From: Cervus elaphus
Taxonomy: Eukaryota > Chordata > Mammalia > Artiodactyla > Cervidae
NCBI RefSeq assembly: GCF_910594005.1
Contig: NC_057834.1
Span: 42,874,537-42,938,536, forward strand
Length of the DNA stretch: 64,000 nt
Direction of reading: 5' to 3'
Each line of letters opens with the position of its first letter. The stretch's first letter is position 1. The notes under the pieces are model-generated. The model saw only the letters and a program-made list of their open reading frames with translations, was not told the origin of the DNA and made no database searches. Below, in pieces: positions 1 through 13,400 of this stretch. Position numbers and translations under genes: made by a program.

Positions 1-255
1 CTTCTAAATGAGACATTAATTACACTCAAGCTATCACTGTCCCCACAGACACAGCAAAGTAGAAATATCTAGGTAGGAGACTGCTAGAGCGACTGTTTCC
101 TGAAGACACAGGAGACTGTAAGATGGGAAGGCACGCAATATGTGGTAGATGCCGTAACAAAATCAAAAGTGTGAAAACAATCAGAAATTAATACGATTAA
201 TTAAATGGCTGTTGAGAACACTTTGTTCACTGTAAGACGGTTATGTACATTGGGA
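1..255. other. Upstream intergenic flank, no feature recognised
   Basis: AT-rich sequence before the HORMAD1 promoter. I see no exon, repeat consensus or RNA gene. By conserved mammalian gene order the next gene upstream would be CTSS, but none of its coding sequence is visible here. Confidence 0.5.
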
Positions 256-329
256 GGGCTTGGCACACACAATGGACCTTCCCCGCGGGCATGTGGCTTT
301 TGCAACTGAGAAGGAAACCTTCATACTCT

Positions 330-515
330 CGGGTTTCCCAGCACGCCTTGCGCTGCTCTTGGCGGGAAAGGTGACCTGTATCTGGGGTCAAAATCGACTG
401 TCTCGCCTGCGCAGGCAACCGTTGAAGGAAGGCGCATGCGCGACCGACGGAGCGCGTGCCGTTTCTTTCCGGTCTCCTGGTTGCTGTCGGCCCGACTCTC
501 CAACGATACGTAATA
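330..515 (+). promoter_or_regulatory. HORMAD1: HORMAD1 CpG-rich promoter with E2F-type and NRF1 sites
   Basis: A small GC/CpG-rich block in otherwise AT-rich DNA, about 0.95 kb upstream of the HORMAD1 start-codon exon. It contains TTGGCGGGAAA (359-369), a close match to the E2F/E2F6 consensus. It also contains the palindrome GCGCATGCGC (432-441), a perfect NRF1 core, and a second TGCGCA-centred palindrome at 406-415. About 18 CpGs fall between 394 and 511. No TATA box is seen, so initiation is probably dispersed. The untranslated first exon should start in or just after this block. A possible but weak donor is GT at 510. Exon 1 limits cannot be fixed from sequence alone. Confidence 0.7.
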
Positions 516-1126
516 CATGTTTGTTTCGTTTTTGTTTTCATTCTTTTCGTCTTTTGCTTTATAATGTCTTTCTCTGTTACCTCCCATCTATTTTTAAATT
601 TCTTAAGCTCTTAGTGGTGAAACATTCAGGCGAGGGGGGAAAATGTATACCTGCTTATTTTTCACAGAGGTTCTTGAGATTAGGTGAACTCTGGCATCCA
701 GTCCAGGCCTTATTAGGATAAATGTAAATGGTTACGATAAACAGACTCTTCTGTGAATTCTTCTAGATGAATTGTCTGGTTAAGAAAAATAAAATTGGGA
801 CAAAAAAAAAATACTCAAAACTTTTATCAAAGAAATGAGAACTCTGAATCAGTTCAAAAAATCTAAAATATGTTTTATTGCTGTTTTATGGTTGTTCCAC
901 AGGGTAGAACAATATGTTACATCCAGAGCCATGGTCAAGTTCAGGGAAGGAAAGTTACCTGATTTGGTCATTTTGAAACTACAACTTTAAAACAAAAATT
1001 AAAAGATTATTTTAAAGGATTTGGCAGGGGCAGTTTTTCATTACCTACCTGTGCAGTGTTATCAATGTTTGAATACTGTGAGGTGAAGAAAATAGTCTGT
1101 GCTTTAAAACAAAAAAAAGCGCTCTT

Positions 1127-1191
1127 TTAAAGCGCTTTCTTAGTAATCCCTTAAAAAAAAAAGACTTAAAGAGCTTTCTTAATAATCCTTT
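1127..1191. repeat. Imperfect direct repeat around an A-run
   Basis: Two diverged copies of about 26 bp (1127-1152 and 1166-1191) share the core CTTTCTTA(G/A)TAATCC. They are separated by ten A's plus GAC. This looks like an older version of the poly(A)-insertion pattern seen elsewhere in the window, but the copies differ at several positions, so origin is uncertain. Confidence 0.45.
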
Positions 1192-1380
1192 TTTGTGTCA
1201 GGCTTGCTAGTCAAGCGGCTTAAAATTAACAGTTTACTTAATTTTAAAGCAAAATGACCCTCTGTTTTCAAAGATTATAAGTAAAAAAAAAAAAAAAAAA
1301 GAGTTCCATTTATCCCCATAAAACTCTTTTGACTTTACATGTAGTGAACCAGATTAGAGATAAAAATAAAATGTGAAGTT

Positions 1381-1422
1381 AAAGCTTGTATTTCTTTTTT
1401 TTTTTTTAAAGCTTGTATTTCT
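1381..1422 (-). repeat. Poly(T)-only insertion with 15-bp target duplication
   Basis: The 15-mer AAAGCTTGTATTTCT occurs at 1381-1395 and 1408-1422, separated only by a run of 12 T's. This is the footprint of a retro-insertion whose only content is a poly(A) tail on the minus strand. It ends 8 bp before the AG of the HORMAD1 exon 2 splice acceptor (1429-1430) and so forms part of the polypyrimidine tract. Confidence 0.8.
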
Positions 1423-1430
1423 GTCACAAG

Positions 1431-1488
1431 GTTGAATTAAAGAAAATATCAGAAGATGGCCACTGCACAATTACAGAGAACTTCTATG
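1431..1488 (+). CDS. HORMAD1: HORMAD1 exon 2 (start codon at 1456)
   Basis: Encodes residues 1-11 (MATAQLQRTSM) after about 25 nt of 5' UTR. The acceptor AG is at 1429-1430 after a T-rich tract and the donor gtatgg is at 1489. The start is chosen because it gives the conserved HORMAD1 N-terminus. Confidence 0.9.
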
Positions 1489-4400
1489 GTATGGTTTCTT
1501 GTATTTTAATATACTTTAATTTAGCTAATTTTATTGTTTCTTGAATTATCAACTATTTTTATGTTTGAAAGAGTTGAACCTTTGAGAGTTTAATGATGCC
1601 AGTAAACTCCATGTTTTAAGAAATGAAGATACTTGCTAAACTAATTTGAATTAATGGAGAATTTTATTGGATGCTTGATGCATTGCATTAAATTGCCCCC
1701 TCAAATTCAGCTTGCATTAGGTATCAATGAATGCTATTATATTGCTTTGATGAAATTATCACTAATAGCAGTCCTCTCCTAGAACATGAATTTTTATGCC
1801 CCACAAATATAAAATTGTCTTCTCTTCACATATCTTGCTTTACAGTTACCTGTCTGTGTTAAACCCAGTCAGTGACTAAAGAGAAAAGAAGGAAAAAATT
1901 AGATAGAAAAATCAGTGCTATCTATCCATGTGTTATGCAGTTAAACTACAAGGGGATTTCTAGTGATATTTAAGCAGTTTTTGCCTGTTAGCTTTAGACT
2001 GCCACCCTGGAAACACCCGCACAGTATAGAAGCCATCCTGATTTTCTGGGGATTCTAACCACCATGGTTAAGAATTTTGGAGAAGTACCATGTTTATGCA
2101 AAAAAACTAGATCTACTTTAAGTTCAAGAAGACTATTTTTAGTAAAGCTAAATAAAATGTTTTTAATTTCCCTTGAATTTTAGAGTGCACTGATATTTCC
2201 TAATAAGATATCAACTGAGCAGCAATCTTTAGTGTTAGTGAAGAGGCTCCTAGCAGTTTCAGTATCCTGCATCACATATTTGAGAGGAATATTTCCGGAA
2301 TGTGCTTATGGAACAAGATATCTAGATGGTAACGTAATGTTTATTTAAAAACTTTCTTTAAACATGTTATTTTTTAGTTTGGCTTGCTCTAGAATGGTAG
2401 TTTTTTACTTAGAGGTTTTGTTTTTATAATAGCAGCTGTGTTGAGATGATTTGCATATCTAACAATTTACTGATTTAAAGTGCAGAATTCATTGATTCTG
2501 GGTGTATTCACCACAATCAGTTTTAAAGCATTTCATCACCACAAAAGGAAACCCCATACCCATTAAGTCACTCTCTTCTTCCCCCATTTCCAGTCCTAGG
2601 CAACCACTGATCTGCTTTCTCTCTTTTATGGATTTGCCTATTCTAGACATTTTAAATAAATGAAATCATATAATATGTGGTCCTTTGTAATTGGCTTCTT
2701 TCACCTGGCATAATGTTTTTAAGTTTCATTCATTTTGTAGCTTGGATTACTGCCTTTTTTTTGCTGAATAATATTCCATGGAATATTCCATGAAAAAAAA
2801 AAGGTAGGACTGATGTTGAAGCTGAAACTCCAATGCTTTGGCCAACTCATGTGAAGAGTTGAGTCATTGGAAAAGACCCTACTGCTGGGAGGGATTGGGG
2901 GCAGGAGGAGAAGGGGACGACAGAGGATGAGATGGCTGGATGACATCACCAACATGGGTTTGGATAGACTCCAGGAGTTGGTGATGGACAGGGAGGCCTG
3001 GCGATTCATGGGGTTGCAAAGAGTCGGACATGACTGAGCAACTGAACTGAACTGAATTCCATTTTATGAATATTCCATGTTTTGTTTATCTACTACTAGT
3101 TGATGAATATTTGGGTTGTTTCCACTTTTGGCTTTTCTAATAATGCCACAATTATATACAAATTTTTGTGTGGACATCTAAGTGATTTTTTAAAGTATAT
3201 TCAATACCTTTGAAAGCACTTAATCATAAAATTTTCCCTCAATCTCTCAAGTATAATATCACCTGACATTATGCTTATAATGATGAAATAAATAGGTAAA
3301 GACATCCTATTACTTATAGTCTCCTACAGTGGTAGTATATGTTCTTGTGTTATTTTAAAGAAGTGAAAGTAATACAGCTATTTTATACTATAATAATGAC
3401 TTACTGTCACATAATGTGTACCTTATATTGTTCACCAACTTTGTTGGCAATATGTTAAGCAACATGTTATGTGTGATATCTTGTTAGTTTATATTACAGG
3501 CCTATGAGTTAGATGTTATTCCTGTTTTTCACGTATGAAACCTGAGACTGATTGATCTTAGTCCTTTCCACTGTACTACTAATTGCTTCCTTGCTGGACT
3601 CTGTCTGATAGTCTTTTAACTTCTTGGTGTTTTGCAAGTATTTAATTGGGATAAGGGACCAGAGCAAATTTTCTAAGTTTCCTAGATAACAATGGCATGA
3701 AAGCATTATATCTAAGTGTTTTATAGCTTTTAAAATGGAAAATTTTTTCTATCCACCAACATGCATCCTAAGCAATTATGATTTTATTTTATAATAAGGA
3801 TAAAAAGATGATTTGTTTCCATGCAACCTTTCTTTCTTTAATTTTATTAACATCAATCATCTGGAAGTTCATTGCTATTAATAATAAACCTGTAATACAC
3901 AACTGAAGAAAATAATCTTCATTTTAGTTTTTCAGTTCAGTTCAGTCGCTCAGTCATGTCCCGACTCTTTGTGACCCCATGAATCGAAGCACACCAGGCC
4001 TCCCTGTCCATCACAAACTCCCGGAGTTTACTCAAAGATTTTAGATGCTTACTAATCTTAAGTACCTCTGTATCCTTATTTTTGTATTTAGATCTTTGTG
4101 TCAAAATTCTGAGAGAAGATAAAAATTGTCCAGGATCTACACAGTTAGTGAAGTGGTAAGTAAAATAAATAATAAAAGGAAATTATTTTTCTTAAATCAT
4201 ATTTTTTTGGTACTTTGTATACATTTAAGTGTTTAACCCAGTTTTAGTGATTTCCCCCTTTAACACTGGATACTACTTCTGCAGATCTTTGGATTTTTGC
4301 ATTAAAATTTTCTTTATTTCAGACTCCATGTAAGCAGGCTTAATTTTCCTATTTTGTTCCTCTGTCTTCCTTTTTTTCATCCCCTATTGACATTTTATAT

Positions 4401-7400
4401 TTCTACCACATTGTTTTGTTTTATTGTTTAAGCTAGTAAATAAGGGAGCGTCATTATTAACAATAATTGTGTATTAGTAATGAGATAATGAGACATTAAA
4501 AGAACTATTTTCTGGAAGTGCATTCAGTCTAAAAATGAATCCTTGATTATTTTTTAGGATGTTAGGATGCTATGATGCTTTACACAAAAAATATGTAAGT
4601 CAGTACCTCTTTATTCTTTTTTTTCATAGTTTATATTCTACAAATGTAACAGTAGTTACCATATAGTAAAAGATTAATTTAAACTAACTTGGGTATAGAC
4701 CAGCCCAAAGCTAAAAATTTGAATATTTTAAAGATTAATATTCAACTTATTTAAAGCTAACAGAATTATTACTTAACAAATTTTGACAAGCCAGTTTTGA
4801 TTATTAGCACTCATTTGCCATGCCCTTCTCCAGGAGATCTTCCCCATCCATGGACTGAACCTGTATCTCTCATGTCACCTGGTATTGGCAAGTGAGTTCT
4901 TTACCGCTAGCACCACCTGGGAAGCCCCATTTGCATTAATAACATATATTAACTTATAAAAGCTTAATGAATTAAAAAATCCTTTGAAATAGTTTTTTCA
5001 TTAGTTTCACATGCCTTCTAAAATCATATTTATACTAATAATTTAATAAATTATTCTTCATGAGAGTTTAAAAATAAACTTACATGTAGTCTAGGTTAAA
5101 CAGTGATAAGGCTTTGTGTATACTTACTGAGCTTACATTTATATCAACAAAGCAAATCTAACTCTAAAAAATTATGAAAAAGATAGAATTTTATCCATGG
5201 TTACCAGCCTTCTTCATTAAGACATTATGTTTTTAATATTCATAAAATGAGTGCCTGTTCTGTGCTAGGCACATATATTCTAGGTAGGAGCTGGTAAGTT
5301 AAAATGGTCAACAAGACAAAGAGGGCCTCTTCTGTAATGGGAAAACAACCAATAAAACCAGGAGATTAGATAACATCCAATTGTGTTAAATGCCATTAAC
5401 ATTTTAAGAAAAAGGATGTGGCAAATGGAGAGGTGGTGTAACTTTAGATTGAGTAGTCTGAAGAACTTCTCTGAGGAGGTGCATGTCAATGTATGGCAAA
5501 AACCACTACAATATTGTAAAGTAATTAGCCTCCAACTAATAAAAATAAATGAAAAAAAAAAAAAGAAGAAACCAGCTAGGCATTGATATTGGGAAAATAT
5601 TCCTGACAGAGCATCAAATGCAAAGAGTTGGAGGGGAATTTGGCCAGTTCAAGGAATAAAAAGAAGGTCAGAGTGATTGGAGTGTGATGAGCAGAGCAAG
5701 AGAGTGGCAGGAGATGAACCTGTGAAGATAGACAGGGCCAGAGCATTCAGGGCTGAGTAGGTAGAGCTTGGACTTTATTTTAGGTACAGTAAAAGCCATT
5801 TGAAAGATTTGAGTAGAAATGTATCATCATTAGATTTATATTTTAAATTAAAAGAAAAATCACTTTGCTATTTAGAGAATATGCCATCAAAGAAGAATAA
5901 GATTGTAATTAAGGTCAATAGCACTTAATCCATTACTGAAGTACTGATGAAAAATAATGGTGTCTTAGACCAGGATGGGGCTTCCCTGGTGGCTCAGTGG
6001 TAAAGAATCCTCCCTCAATGCAGGAGACCCAGGTTCGATCCTTGGGTCAGGAAGATCCCCTGGAGGAGGGGGTGGCAACCCACACCAGTATTCTTGTCTG
6101 GAGAATCTCATGGACAGAGGAGCCAGGCAGGCTAAAGTCCATACAGTTGCCCAGAGTCAGACACGGCTGAAGCAGCTGAGCACACACACACATAGACCAG
6201 GATGACAAAGGAAAAAAATGAAAAGATTCAGGATATATCTGATGGAACTGATTGGATTTATTGATAGATTGGTTCTGGAGTATAAGAAAAGATCCAAGTT
6301 AAGGGTGACTCGGATTTTGGCAGATTACTAGAGTGAATGATTTCCTGTGATTCTCTATTCTGATAGGCCCCAAAGCCTCTTCCCTTTACTCAATGAGCAG
6401 GGCCCTGAACTGTTTTTCTTGTCTCAAAACCAGTTCTCATATTGGGTAAGATTTAATGAGTTATTTCACAATATGTATTTTTCTTGTAACTGGCAGTAAT
6501 GCCTCATTTGCTTAAGTCAGTGATAGGAATTTCGACCTTCAATAAGATAACTAGAAATAGATATTTGGGGGAATAGGGAAGGATATCTGAGACACTGTTT
6601 TACCTGCAACAAATGAAGTTTGTTTTCTGTGAGATTATTTTTATTAGGAATAAATGTTGAAATAGGACAAATAATTTTTATGATCCATCATGCAAAAATA
6701 TAGAATAAAAATAAGATTTTTGTTCTTTGTTATATTTCAGCTGAGGATGGTTGTTCTAGCTGTAAGTATTTTTAAATTGTATTTCCCTTATAAAAGACTG
6801 TTAAATTCAGCCTTGCTTAATTAGATAATGTTGAAACAATCTATTTATTATATCATTTGATACAAACCACTGATCTGTTCATTAGAAAAAAGTAATATTT
6901 GTTGTGGGGAGATGGGTTCTGTATTTTGTTTTACTGAATTCATTCAATATTTTAGTCTAAATATCCAGTTTAGTTCTCCTTATATGTAACTTACGTAACT
7001 CAGTTTTAAATTATTTTTAAATAGGTGTACACCAATCCAGAAGACCCTCAGGTATGTTTAAGTTAGTAAAGAAACGTAATGCCTCTAATATCTATAAGTA
7101 ACATAAAAGTATAATAGTTTCTAATGCTTTAATTGTGCTTTTGTCAGTGCACTTTCACATATATTTTCACATTTGAACTTCATAAAGACTTCTGAATTAA
7201 GACAAGGCTTGTATTGTTACCCTTAAACAGATTAACACCCTTAACTGTAAGGGAGATTGTGTGACTGATTCAAGGTCACAAAGATACAAACCATTAGAAA
7301 TAACCTAAATTTCCTGACTTCTGATCTTTTACAGTGTTCTTATTTTTAATGATATTCTTTTTATAGAATTATAAAAGGAGTTGAGTTTTAGAAAAATAAG

Positions 7401-10400
7401 ATATTAATCCTTAATCTTTGACTGTAAACCCTAATCCGGTCACATCTACCTGTTCATCTGACAATTAAAGAAAGGGTTATAAGAAATGAAAGGGAAGGCT
7501 CTCGTGGAGGCAGCTAGCGCGAGGCTGTGGAGCGCTGAGCCGCGCGTCGTGCCCTGCGCTGCCCAGACTAGCGAACAATACAGTCAAGATGGCTAAAGGT
7601 GATCCCAAAAAACCAAAGGGCAAGATGTCTGCTTATGCCTTCTTTGTGCAGACGTGCAGAGAGGAACATAAGAAGAAAAACCCAGAGGTCCCTGTCAATT
7701 TTGCTGAATTTTCCAAGAAATGCTCTGAGAGGTGGAAGACCATGTCCGGGAAAGAGAAGTCGAAATTCGATGAGATGGCAAAGGCGGATAAAGTGCGCTA
7801 TGATCGGGAAATGAAGGATTATGGACCAGCTAAGGGAGGCAAGAAGAAGAAGGACCCTAATGCCCCCAAGAGACCACCGTCTGGATTTTTCCTATTTTGC
7901 TCTGAATTCCGTCCCAAGATCAAGTCTACAAACCCTGGCATCTCTATTGGAGATGTGGCAAAGAAACTGGGCGAGATGTGGAATAACTTAAGTGACAGTG
8001 AGAAGCAGCCATACATCAACAAGGCAGCAAAGCTGAAGGAGAAGTATGAGAAGGATGTCGCAGACTATAAGTCTAAAGGGAAGTTTGATGGCGCCAAGGG
8101 TCCTGCTAAAGTTGCCCGGAAAAAGGTGGAAGAGGAAGATGAAGAGGAGGAGGAGGAGGAGGAGGAGGAGGAGGAAGAGGATGAATAAAAAAAAAAAAAA
8201 CTGTTGATCTGTCTCCTTGTGAATACCTTAGAGTAGGGAGCGCCTTGATTGACACACCTCTCACCCAAGACGTGTCTGTTGCCCTCATTAGGTTTAATTA
8301 CCCGATTGGCTCATGATCATATCTTAGTCTCTCAAAGTGCTCTAGCAGTTGTAAGTGGTTTACATTAAGTGGCCATGGGTGTCCGGAGCACCTGGAAACT
8401 GTATCAAAGTTGTACATATTTCCAAACATTTTTAAAATGAAAAGGCTCTCGTGTTCTCCTCACTCTGTGCACTTTGCTGTTGGTGTGACAAGGCATTTAA
8501 AGATGTTTCTGGCATTTTTTTTTTTAATTTGTAAGGTGGTGTGTTAATTCTATGGTCATTGGCTAGAAATCCCGAGTTCTCAACTGTACATATCTATAGT
8601 TTGTAAAAAGAACAAAGCAACCGAGACACACTCTTGATGCTCCTTGCTTGGTGTGGAGGCTGTGGGGGCAATGCCTTCCAGAGGGGCCGTAGCTCAGGGC
8701 GTGCACTGCGGGGCTGGACCTGTGGACACTGCAGTGGGCATCCATTTAGCTTCAGGTTGTCTTGTTTTTGTATATAGCGACATAGCATCCCGCTGCCATT
8801 CTTAGCTGTGGAAAGGGGAGGGGGGTCAGCAGGCATGAGAAGTGTTTTGGATCCTTTTTAGTTGAAGTGCGGTAGTTTTAAACTGTTGTTTTTTTTTTTT
8901 AAACAAACTGTAGAACTGTTCATTGTCAGCAAAGCCAAGAGCCACTGCACCAGTGAAAGTTCAAGAACCTTCTGTACTAAACACAATCTGCAATGTTCTG
9001 TTATTTTTTTTTGTATGTTTAGAATGTTGAAATGTTTTTGAAGTTAAATAAACAGTATTACATTTTAAAAAAAAAAAAAAGAAATGAAAGGGAAAACCAG
9101 AAGACAAGAAACAAAAGGGTGTACTTCCCTGCTGATCCAGGGGTTAGGAATCCACATGCCAATGCAAAGGACACAGGTTTGATCCCTGGGTTAGGAGGAT
9201 CCTATATGCCCTGGAACTGCTAAGCCAGTGCTGCACAACTACTGAGCCCACGCACCTGGAGCCTTTTCTAAATTGTTTTCTGCCTTTTCTAAATCCACCT
9301 TGTACATCTGGAAGTTCTCAGTACTGGTACCGTTGAAGCCTAGCTTGAAGGATTTTGAACATTACCTTGCTAGCATGTAAAATAAGTGCAACTGTATAGA
9401 AGTTTGAACATTCTTTGGCATTGCCGTTCTTTGGAATTGGAATGACAACTGATCTTTTCCAGGCCTGTGGCCACTGCTGAGTTTTCCAAATTTGCTGGCA
9501 TATTGAGTGCAGTACTTTAGCAGCAGCATCTTTTAGGATTTGAAATAGCTCACCTGGAATTTCATCACCTCCACTAACTTTGTTTGTAGTAATGCTTGTG
9601 CTTACCGTATAATAAGAATTTAAGTCCTGTGCTTAACCATTCTGTTAGTGGAAGAGATGTGCTACCTCCTTTACCTGCCTGTGAAGGAGTTCCTGCCCTC
9701 TGGTATGTAAAACATAAATTGCAGTGAGTGGGGAATAAGTATCTTACCGGCAATGAAGTCCCAATTCCCAAACCCTGGGAATTGACTATTTAGGATTGGA
9801 AAGTTTCAATGGATGAATATGGATTGTCATGCAGAAAGAATTATTAAATGGTGAGACATAAAAAAATCCATATATAGCTACTTAGCCACCAGTATTATGT
9901 ATCAGATTCGTAACTATGATATTTTCTATTTTAGACAATTTCAGAATGTTACCAATTTAAATTCAAGTACACCAGTAATGGACCAGTCATGGACTTTACA
10001 AGGTAATTATCATTCTATGGTTTTCTCTTCATATTGCAGATTACCACTTATTCATAATAATACTGTATAGCTAAACTTTAGAAATAATTCTGAAACTTCT
10101 CGAACATCCCTAATGTACTATCAAGGATACAAAATATCTTTGGAGTGGCTGCAAGCCAGAATTCTGCAGATAATTGTATATATTTTAATTGCGAAACAGA
10201 GCCAAAGAGTAGGAAATCTATTGTATGCTTACGTGATTAGAAATACAATAAAATTCATCATTTGTTTCCTTTAAAAAACAGCTTACATAAAATGTGTATT
10301 AATATATGTAAATTAGTTTAGAATTATAATATTAGCAATGATATTAAATGTTTTATAATAGTGGTATTAAACACATGAAATCGTAACTTTTAACTTAACA

Positions 10401-13400
10401 ACTTGATACGTTAATAGGAATAAGAATCTTAGGTAGTAAAACATGAAGTTATGTTATTAGAAGCTGTGGATGTCATAAAAGAAACTCTGATTCTCTTCTA
10501 GTAAAAACCAAAGCAATGAACCTAATATGTCATCTGCTGACACCAAGAAAGCAAGTATTCTTCTCATTCGCAAGATTTATATTCTAATGCAAAATCTGGG
10601 ACCTTTACCTAATGATGTTTGTTTGACCATGAAACTTTTTTACTACGATGAAGGTACTATTTCCAGATCATCCTGTTTTAGTTGGTACCTGTTTATTTTA
10701 TTATTAATGAAACAGTTGGTTTCCATCCCAAGTATTTTTAGGCACCTAAATTGTTTTTTTAATATATATATAATATTTTAATTATAAATTTTCGACTTCA
10801 TGTTGATATATGAAAAAATGTACACTTCTCCAGTAATAAGAACATGTCCATTGGAAGCTCAGGTTCATTCATAACTAAAGAAATGAAGCAATGAGATACC
10901 AGATTTCACTTATCAGATCATACAACTTATAAAATCATTATTGGCAGGGGTGTGGGGGGAAGCAAGCACTTTTGTATACTCTTGAGAGAATGTAACCATT
11001 AATGTGCCATGTAACATTTTAAGAGGACTATTTGGCAATATAAAAATTTTAAGTGCTGCTGCTGCTGCTGCTGCTGCTGCTAAGTCGCTTCAGTAGTGTC
11101 CCACTCTGTGCACCTCCATAGACGGCAGCCCACCAGGCTCCGCCGTCCCATATTCTCTTTCCTTTTTTTTTCCCCACATTCTCTTTAATCCAGAAATTCT
11201 GTAGCTAGAAAAGTATCTTGGGAATATACGTAGACAAATATGCAAGATTATATGTTTATGCATTATTGCATTTGTTAAACTGGAAACAAACTGGAAATTT
11301 AACCTTGAATGTTCTTTATTGGAGGATTGAGTAAATTATAATGCAGCTATATAATAGAATGCTATGCAAGCTATTTAAAAGAATGTGCTGATAAATTGTT
11401 ATCCAAAAAATATTAAAAGCAGATTAAAAAGTGATGTTGAAAGCAGCTAGGTACAGAAGACTATGACTTCATTTGTGCTTTTTAAGAATATATATATATA
11501 TATATATTTCATGCATAGTATCTTCTAGAAGAACACAAAGCATCAACAATAACTAACATTTACTGAATACTTTTTCTGTGTCAGTTCTGTTCTGATCATT
11601 TATAGACTTCAGTAGCACAGTGACCCTATGAGGTCGGTACTAGTATTTTCCCCGCTTGACAGATGAGGAAACCGAATCAAGAATGACAAATAGTTTCCTC
11701 AAGTCACATAGCTAATCAAGTGTAAGGAAAAAAGTTTACCTTTAAGGAATAAAATAGGAACTTGGAGATAGTAGGAGACTGCATTTTAGTTAATACTATA
11801 TGTCCTTCTATACTATTTAAAACTTCTTTAATATGCTGTATATTCTATAATAATAAAAATCAATATATTTTCTTCAATTTCATGAACAGCATAGTTTATA
11901 CTTACTTTTCTGCAGTTACACCCCCAGATTACCAGCCTCCTGGTTTTAAGGATGGTGATTGTGAAGGAGTGATATTTGAAGGGGAGCCTATGTACTTAAA
12001 TGTGGGAGAAGTTCCAACACCTTTTCACACTTTCAAAGTAAAAGTGACCACTGAGAGAGAACGAATGGAAAATATTGGTTCAGGTATATTATCACCAAAA
12101 CAATTAAAAACACCACTTCAAAAAATTCTTACGGACAAAGATGATGTAGAAGATGACCAGGAGCATTATACAAGTGTAAGTATATTTAAAGAGTTAGAAA
12201 GTACAGTAGTAATGAATGTTTTATTCAATTCTGAGTACTTTAATAGCTGTAAATACTTATTATCACCATAAACTCAAGTTTGAAAGGTACTGTAAAGAAG
12301 GTTTAGGCTTGTGGTTTCAAAACTTTTCATGTGGGTGCAAAGAATATTATTCTCAGAAATTTAAAAGCACAACTATTGTGAATGAAGTAGGGAATGGTCC
12401 TGGAGGCCCAGCCATTCACCATCTCACCTACAATCATGGTGGACTCTTAAGAAAACCCCTTTGTCTGGAGCATAATTTGAAAACCATGGAATCCCCGGGT
12501 GGTCCTGTGGTTAGGACTTGGCACTTTCACTATCTGGGTCTGTGTTCAAAAAAAGAAAAGAAAACCACTGAATGACTCCAGTCACCCAGACTAATGCTGG
12601 AATCTTTTCTTCATCTCCCCTATTAATTGCTCATGTAAGACTGTGGTTGAATTTCTTCAGGGCCTGAAAACTCAGTGTCCTGAAGGAGCTTGGAAGTTCC
12701 TGGAATGCAGGATAAGTGTCTTATTCAGCTTTGTATTTCTTCTGTACCTAGCATTTAGATTTACAGAATGTATTCTCAATATTGGTTGAATGAATGGATG
12801 AATTGAAGTATTTAAAAAGCTTTTTTTAAAATTATAGCCTCATTCCCAGAAAATCTTCCATCATTATTGTGTGTGTTCTTTAATCTAACCTTTGTGGTTT
12901 TCTCTTGCCTCATTTTATTCTAAATTAATGATCACAGTTCTTGTTATAGGGACTAACTATTCTGTTTTAGGCTCTGTAGCCAAGTCCTTACAAACAGAAA
13001 ACTCAATTTTCAACCAGTTCAGTCAAGAAAGAATCGTCTTCCTAAAACCTAAATGCCAGTCTTGCTTTATAAACAAATATGGCTGGGATTTATGAAGCAT
13101 TCTTTAAAATATTTAAAGCTCTTTGACATATGTCACAAGGGGAATAATAATTATAAAGTATACATCAAACCTTTGCTATTTCTGTCATACCATAACTGTG
13201 CTTATCCTTTCCCAACTCGCTGAAGAGAGTTTGGAGTTTATACTAGTATCTATACAGAAATTTCAGAGCTACGGAAGTTGTAGCTTATTGTGTCACCATG
13301 TCTAATTCAATGCTCTCAAACAGTAGTAAGATCTGGGGTTCTTAGAATCATCATACGTTTTTCAAAAAGTTGTATATTTTTACTACCTACTTTCAAGCAA

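Noticed and set aside
260..721. Open frame of 153 codons across the HORMAD1 promoter
   Set aside because: It spans a CpG promoter and AT-rich intron-like sequence and has no recognisable domain. Its length is within chance expectation in GC-rich DNA.
1274..1301. A-run as another poly(A)-only insertion
   Set aside because: No direct duplication flanks the run. The same applies to the A/T-runs near 22187, 28047, 31411 and 63459.
5975..6205. tRNA genes at the SINE heads
   Set aside because: The tRNA-like start regions of Bov-tA and CHR copies lack an intact cloverleaf with anticodon arm and sit in SINE context.
8065..8288. Poly-Ser and poly-Pro frames on the minus strand
   Set aside because: They are antisense readings of the GAG/GAA-rich codons for the acidic tail of the HMGB3 copy.
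7497..9080. HMGB1 or HMGB2 as the parent of the retrocopy
   Set aside because: The N-terminus, linker and nearly pure Glu tail match HMGB3. HMGB1 has a longer mixed Asp/Glu tail.
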